From: Actinomycetota bacterium
Lineage (GTDB): Bacteria > Actinomycetota > Actinomycetes > Streptosporangiales > Streptosporangiaceae
Length of the DNA stretch: 7,907 bases
Direction: 5' to 3'
Assembly: GCA_003140115.1 (NCBI GenBank)
Contig: PLIQ01000108.1
Coordinates: forward strand, 1 to 7,907
This document shows positions 5,502 to 7,907 of the stretch, piece by piece (within the stretch, counting starts at the first letter, position 1; each line of letters begins with the position of its first letter). A program made the position numbers and the translations under genes. The notes beneath the pieces were generated by a model. The model saw nothing but the letters and a program-made list of their open reading frames with translations. It did no database searches and was not told where the DNA came from.

Positions 5502-6227
5502 ATGAACATTATTGAGACAGCAGGGCTGGGCAAGCGGTACGGCCGGACCTGGGCCCTGCGGGACTGCACCCTTGACGTCCCCGGCGGCCACGTGGTCGCC
5601 CTGGTCGGACCGAACGGCGCGGGGAAGTCGACGCTGCTGAACATGGCGACGGGCCTCACCACGCCCACCGCCGGGCGCGTCACGGTGCTCGGCGGTGTGC
5701 TCGCCGGGTCGCCGCCGGCGCTGGACCGGATCGCATTCGTGGCGCAGGACGCGCCCCTGTATAAGAACCTGCCGGTCACCGACATGCTGCGGGTCGCCCG
5801 GTTCCTGAACCTGCGCTGGGATGCCGAGCGCGCGGCCGCCCGGCTTTCCCGCCTCGGGATCGAGCCGGGCAAGAAGGTCGGCGCGCTGTCCGGCGGGCAG
5901 AAGGCACAGCTCGCGCTCACGATCGCCCTGGCCCGGCGACCCGACCTGCTCGTCCTGGACGAGCCGCTCGCCGCGCTCGACCCGCTGGCTCGGCACGACT
6001 TCATGCAGTCGCTACTGTCCGAGGTGGCCGCCGAAGGCATCTCGGTGGTGCTCTCCTCGCACATGGTGGCCGAGCTCGATCAGGTAGCCGACTACCTGAT
6101 CGTCCTGGGTCGCGGCCAGGTCCTCGTGTCCGGTGAGGTTTCGTCGCTGGTGGCGGCGCACGGCGTAGGCCTGGAAAAGCTCGTTCTCGGTTACCTGCGC
6201 GAAGCAAGCATGGAGGTGGCGGCATGA
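5502..6227 (+). CDS. ABC transporter ATP-binding protein
   Basis: This 241-residue nucleotide-binding subunit powers the permease encoded immediately downstream. Walker A is G36-P-N-G-A-G-K-S-T44, the Q-loop is Q82 (FVAQDAPLY), the signature LSGGQ is at 129-133, Walker B is LLVLDEP at 149-155, the D-loop is ALD at 158-160 and the switch histidine is H187 in LSSHM. All catalytic elements are intact and the length fits an exporter-type ATPase. The overall pattern (FLNLRWD after the Q-loop, short C-terminus) resembles the ATPases of actinomycete ABC-2-like export systems. There is no Shine-Dalgarno before the ATG, and a -10-like TACTGT lies 6 nt upstream, so translation is probably leaderless. 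The stop overlaps the permease start as ATGA (6224-6227), implying one operon and a single complex in the membrane. The substrate is unknown. Confidence 0.95.
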   Translation: MNIIETAGLGKRYGRTWALRDCTLDVPGGHVVALVGPNGAGKSTLLNMATGLTTPTAGRVTVLGGVLAGSPPALDRIAFVAQDAPLYKNLPVTDMLRVARFLNLRWDAERAAARLSRLGIEPGKKVGALSGGQKAQLALTIALARRPDLLVLDEPLAALDPLARHDFMQSLLSEVAAEGISVVLSSHMVAELDQVADYLIVLGRGQVLVSGEVSSLVAAHGVGLEKLVLGYLREASMEVAA

Positions 6228-7255
6228 CCGCGATTGCCGTTCAGCGGGTTCCTGCCCGCACCCGGCGCGTCCCGCTGCGGGGGGTGGCCTGGGTCACCTG
6301 GCGCCAGCACCGGGCCGCGCTGGCCGGTGCCGTGGCGCTGCTCGGTGTCCTCGGCGTGTACCTGCTGTGGATGGGGCTGGAGATTCACAGCGCTTACGCG
6401 AAGGTGGCCGCATGTCACCCCGCCGGATCGGCAGTGTGCCATAACCTGCTGCAGTCGTTCAACCAGCGCTACTACGGCACCCAGCAGGGTTCGGTGGTGA
6501 GCTCGGGGCTCAACGCGCAGACCGTGCCGTTCCTCCTGCTGGCCGTGCCGATCCTGCTCGGCGTGTTCGTCGGGGCACCAGTGCTGGCGCGGGAGCTGGA
6601 GAGCGGGACGTTCCGGTTCGCCTGGACCCAGGCCTGCGGGCGAGTGCGCTGGGCGGCGACCAAGCTGATCCTGCTCGCGGCCGCGCTGACCGTGCTCGCG
6701 TACGCGTTCAGCCAGCTGTTCGCCTGGTACTTCAGCCCGTTCCTCGCCGAAGGCAAGACCAGCAAGTTCCCCATGCAGCTGTTCGGCAACCTGGGCGTGG
6801 ACTTCGCCGCCTGGACGCTGCTGGCGTTCGCCGTCGCCGCGTTCCTCGGCGTGATGATCCGGCGCGCGGTCGCGGCCATGGCCGTCGCGCTCGCGACGTG
6901 CACGGTGCTCGACGTGGCCACGATGATGGCGCTGCGGCAGCACTACGCCACGCCGCTCGTCGTCTCTGGCAACAATCCTCCTGGCAGCGAGTCCGCCTGG
7001 CTGCTGGGCCAGTGGCTGGGCGGGCCAAATGGCCAGCGGTTCTACCCCTCGAACATCCCGCTGAGCGTGCAGAACTCCTCGAACCCGGACGCGTTCCAGA
7101 ACTGGCTGCGGACCGCGCACATCACCCAGTGGTGGTCCTACGTGCCGGGCAGCGACTTCTGGCGGTTCCAGCTCATCGAGGGCGGCTGGCTGCTCGGGCT
7201 GTCCGCCCTCTTGATCGCCGCCGCGATCTGGGCGGTCCGGCGGCGGGCCGCGTGA
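6224..7255 (+). CDS. ABC transporter permease, ABC-2-like
   Basis: This 343-residue integral membrane protein partners the ATPase just upstream. A basic, cytoplasmic N-terminus with VAWVTWRQHR leads into hydrophobic segments near 31-52, 101-120, 147-169, 190-211, 214-236 and 319-337, six in all. Two large loops are predicted outside the membrane, at about 53-100 and 240-318. The first contains C64 and C72 in CHPAGSAVCH, a possible disulphide or metal site. The short motif APVLARELESGTFRFAWTQ after the second segment is typical of this actinomycete permease group and probably forms the coupling helix. GGAGG (6212-6216) lies 7 nt before the ATG, within the ATPase gene, and the genes overlap by 4 bp. 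The transporter probably exports a hydrophobic compound or peptide, or works as a self-protection pump; this is inferred from the family and the adjacent two-component system. Confidence 0.88.
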   Translation: MTAIAVQRVPARTRRVPLRGVAWVTWRQHRAALAGAVALLGVLGVYLLWMGLEIHSAYAKVAACHPAGSAVCHNLLQSFNQRYYGTQQGSVVSSGLNAQTVPFLLLAVPILLGVFVGAPVLARELESGTFRFAWTQACGRVRWAATKLILLAAALTVLAYAFSQLFAWYFSPFLAEGKTSKFPMQLFGNLGVDFAAWTLLAFAVAAFLGVMIRRAVAAMAVALATCTVLDVATMMALRQHYATPLVVSGNNPPGSESAWLLGQWLGGPNGQRFYPSNIPLSVQNSSNPDAFQNWLRTAHITQWWSYVPGSDFWRFQLIEGGWLLGLSALLIAAAIWAVRRRAA

Positions 7256-7265
7256 CCTGCAGGTC
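7254..7265. repeat. 12-bp perfect palindrome at the convergent gene junction
   Basis: GACCTGCAGGTC is perfectly self-complementary. It overlaps the permease stop codon and lies in the 16-bp gap before the stop of the convergent kinase gene. As RNA it gives only a 4-bp stem with a TGCA loop, so it is a weak terminator candidate at best. Confidence 0.3.
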
Positions 7266-7271
7266 GCAAGG

Positions 7272-7907
7272 TCAGCCGCGGGGAAACGTGACCTCGACGT
7301 CCAGGCCGCCCTCGGGCCGGGCGCGAGCCGTCAGCGAGGCCCTGTGCGCCTCGGCGATGGCACGCACGATCGCCAGGCCGAGCCCGTACCCGCCCTCGTG
7401 CCGGAGCTGCCTGCCGGAGAGCCGCTCGCCGGTGAGCCGCTGGAACGGCTGGAACAGCCGGTCAACTTCCGCGGCCGGGATCACCGGCCCGGTATTGGAG
7501 ACCGACAGCACGGACCCCCCGCCGGTTACCGCCGTCGACACCGTGACCCGCCCACCGGGCACGTTGTGCCGCAGCGCGTTGTCGACGAGGTTCGCCACCA
7601 GGCTTTCCGCTAGCCGCACATCGCCCGTTGCCGCCGCTGGCTGCAGCGCCGCTTCGACCGTGACGCCCTCCGCCGCGCGGCCGGCCAGGACCGGTCCGGT
7701 GATTTCGGCCAGGTCGAAAGGCTCCCAGCGGTCGACGCCACCCTCACCGGAGGCCAGCGTCAGCAGCGCGGAGATCAGCCGCTCCTGCTGGCCGCCCAGT
7801 TCCAGTGCCTCCTCGCAGGCGGCCCGCAGCGTCGCGACGGACGCGGCCGGGTCGGCGAGCGTCACCTGGAGCAGGGTCCGTTCGGCGGCCAGCGGAGTGC
7901 GCAGCTC
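7272..7907 (-). CDS. Sensor histidine kinase (HisKA/HATPase_c type), C-terminal part, cut by window edge
   Basis: The visible 211 residues begin at the right edge with ELRTPLAAERTLLQVT. This is what follows the phospho-histidine in an H-E-L-R-T-P motif, so the histidine codon should lie just outside the window. The dimerisation helices continue to about ERLISALLTLA. The ATPase domain follows, with N box SLVANLVDNALRHN, a G1 region reading VSNTGPVIP (Asn in place of the usual Asp-x-Gly aspartate, common in this branch), F box LFQPFQRL and G2 box GYGLGLAIVRAI. It ends VEVTFPRG. This is an EnvZ/OmpR-type transmitter, unlike the NarL-type kinase on the left. Its sensor half and its response regulator would lie to the right. 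It converges on the permease with a 16-bp gap. A link to the exporter is possible but not shown by the sequence. Confidence 0.93.
   Translation of the reverse strand, partial: ELRTPLAAERTLLQVTLADPAASVATLRAACEEALELGGQQERLISALLTLASGEGGVDRWEPFDLAEITGPVLAGRAAEGVTVEAALQPAAATGDVRLAESLVANLVDNALRHNVPGGRVTVSTAVTGGGSVLSVSNTGPVIPAAEVDRLFQPFQRLTGERLSGRQLRHEGGYGLGLAIVRAIAEAHRASLTARARPEGGLDVEVTFPRG

Overview
The window is high-GC, with strong G/C preference at third codon positions, GTG and TTG starts and NarL-type two-component genes next to ABC transporters. This points to an actinomycete (Actinomycetota) chromosome or large replicon. I see no integrase, transposase, tRNA, rRNA or CRISPR array. Two genes run off the window edges: a tyrosinase C-terminus on the left and a histidine kinase N-terminus on the right.

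Left block (1-1216, minus strand): a type-3 copper tyrosinase/polyphenol oxidase. The catalytic domain is complete, but the frame breaks near 416-421. The reading frame stops at 383, while the C-terminal domain continues in another frame to the window edge. Upstream of its start lie an exact 12-bp tandem duplication carrying TATTCT hexamers and a perfect 15-bp-stem terminator-like hairpin.

Gap 1 (1217-1735): this gap also holds an AT-rich island with five or six same-strand DnaA-box-like 9-mers at roughly helical spacing (1521-1604). This is the least expected feature of the window, because neither neighbour is dnaA, dnaN or a replication gene. Next comes a class C beta-lactamase/EstB-like serine hydrolase (1736-2878, plus strand).

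Gap 2 (2879-3456) lies between convergent genes and has no convincing gene. It contains an 82-bp imperfect palindrome (3160-3241) and a smaller hairpin near the end of the response-regulator gene.

Right block: an overlapping sensor kinase-response regulator pair (minus strand, 5339 to 3457) is divergent from an ABC exporter pair (ATPase 5502-6227, permease 6224-7255, plus strand) across a 162-bp shared regulatory region. A likely reading, inferred from layout only, is that the NarL-type pair senses a membrane-active or extracellular signal and controls the exporter and possibly itself. A second sensor kinase of a different family (HisKA type) converges on the permease from the right and is cut by the window edge just after its expected phospho-histidine.
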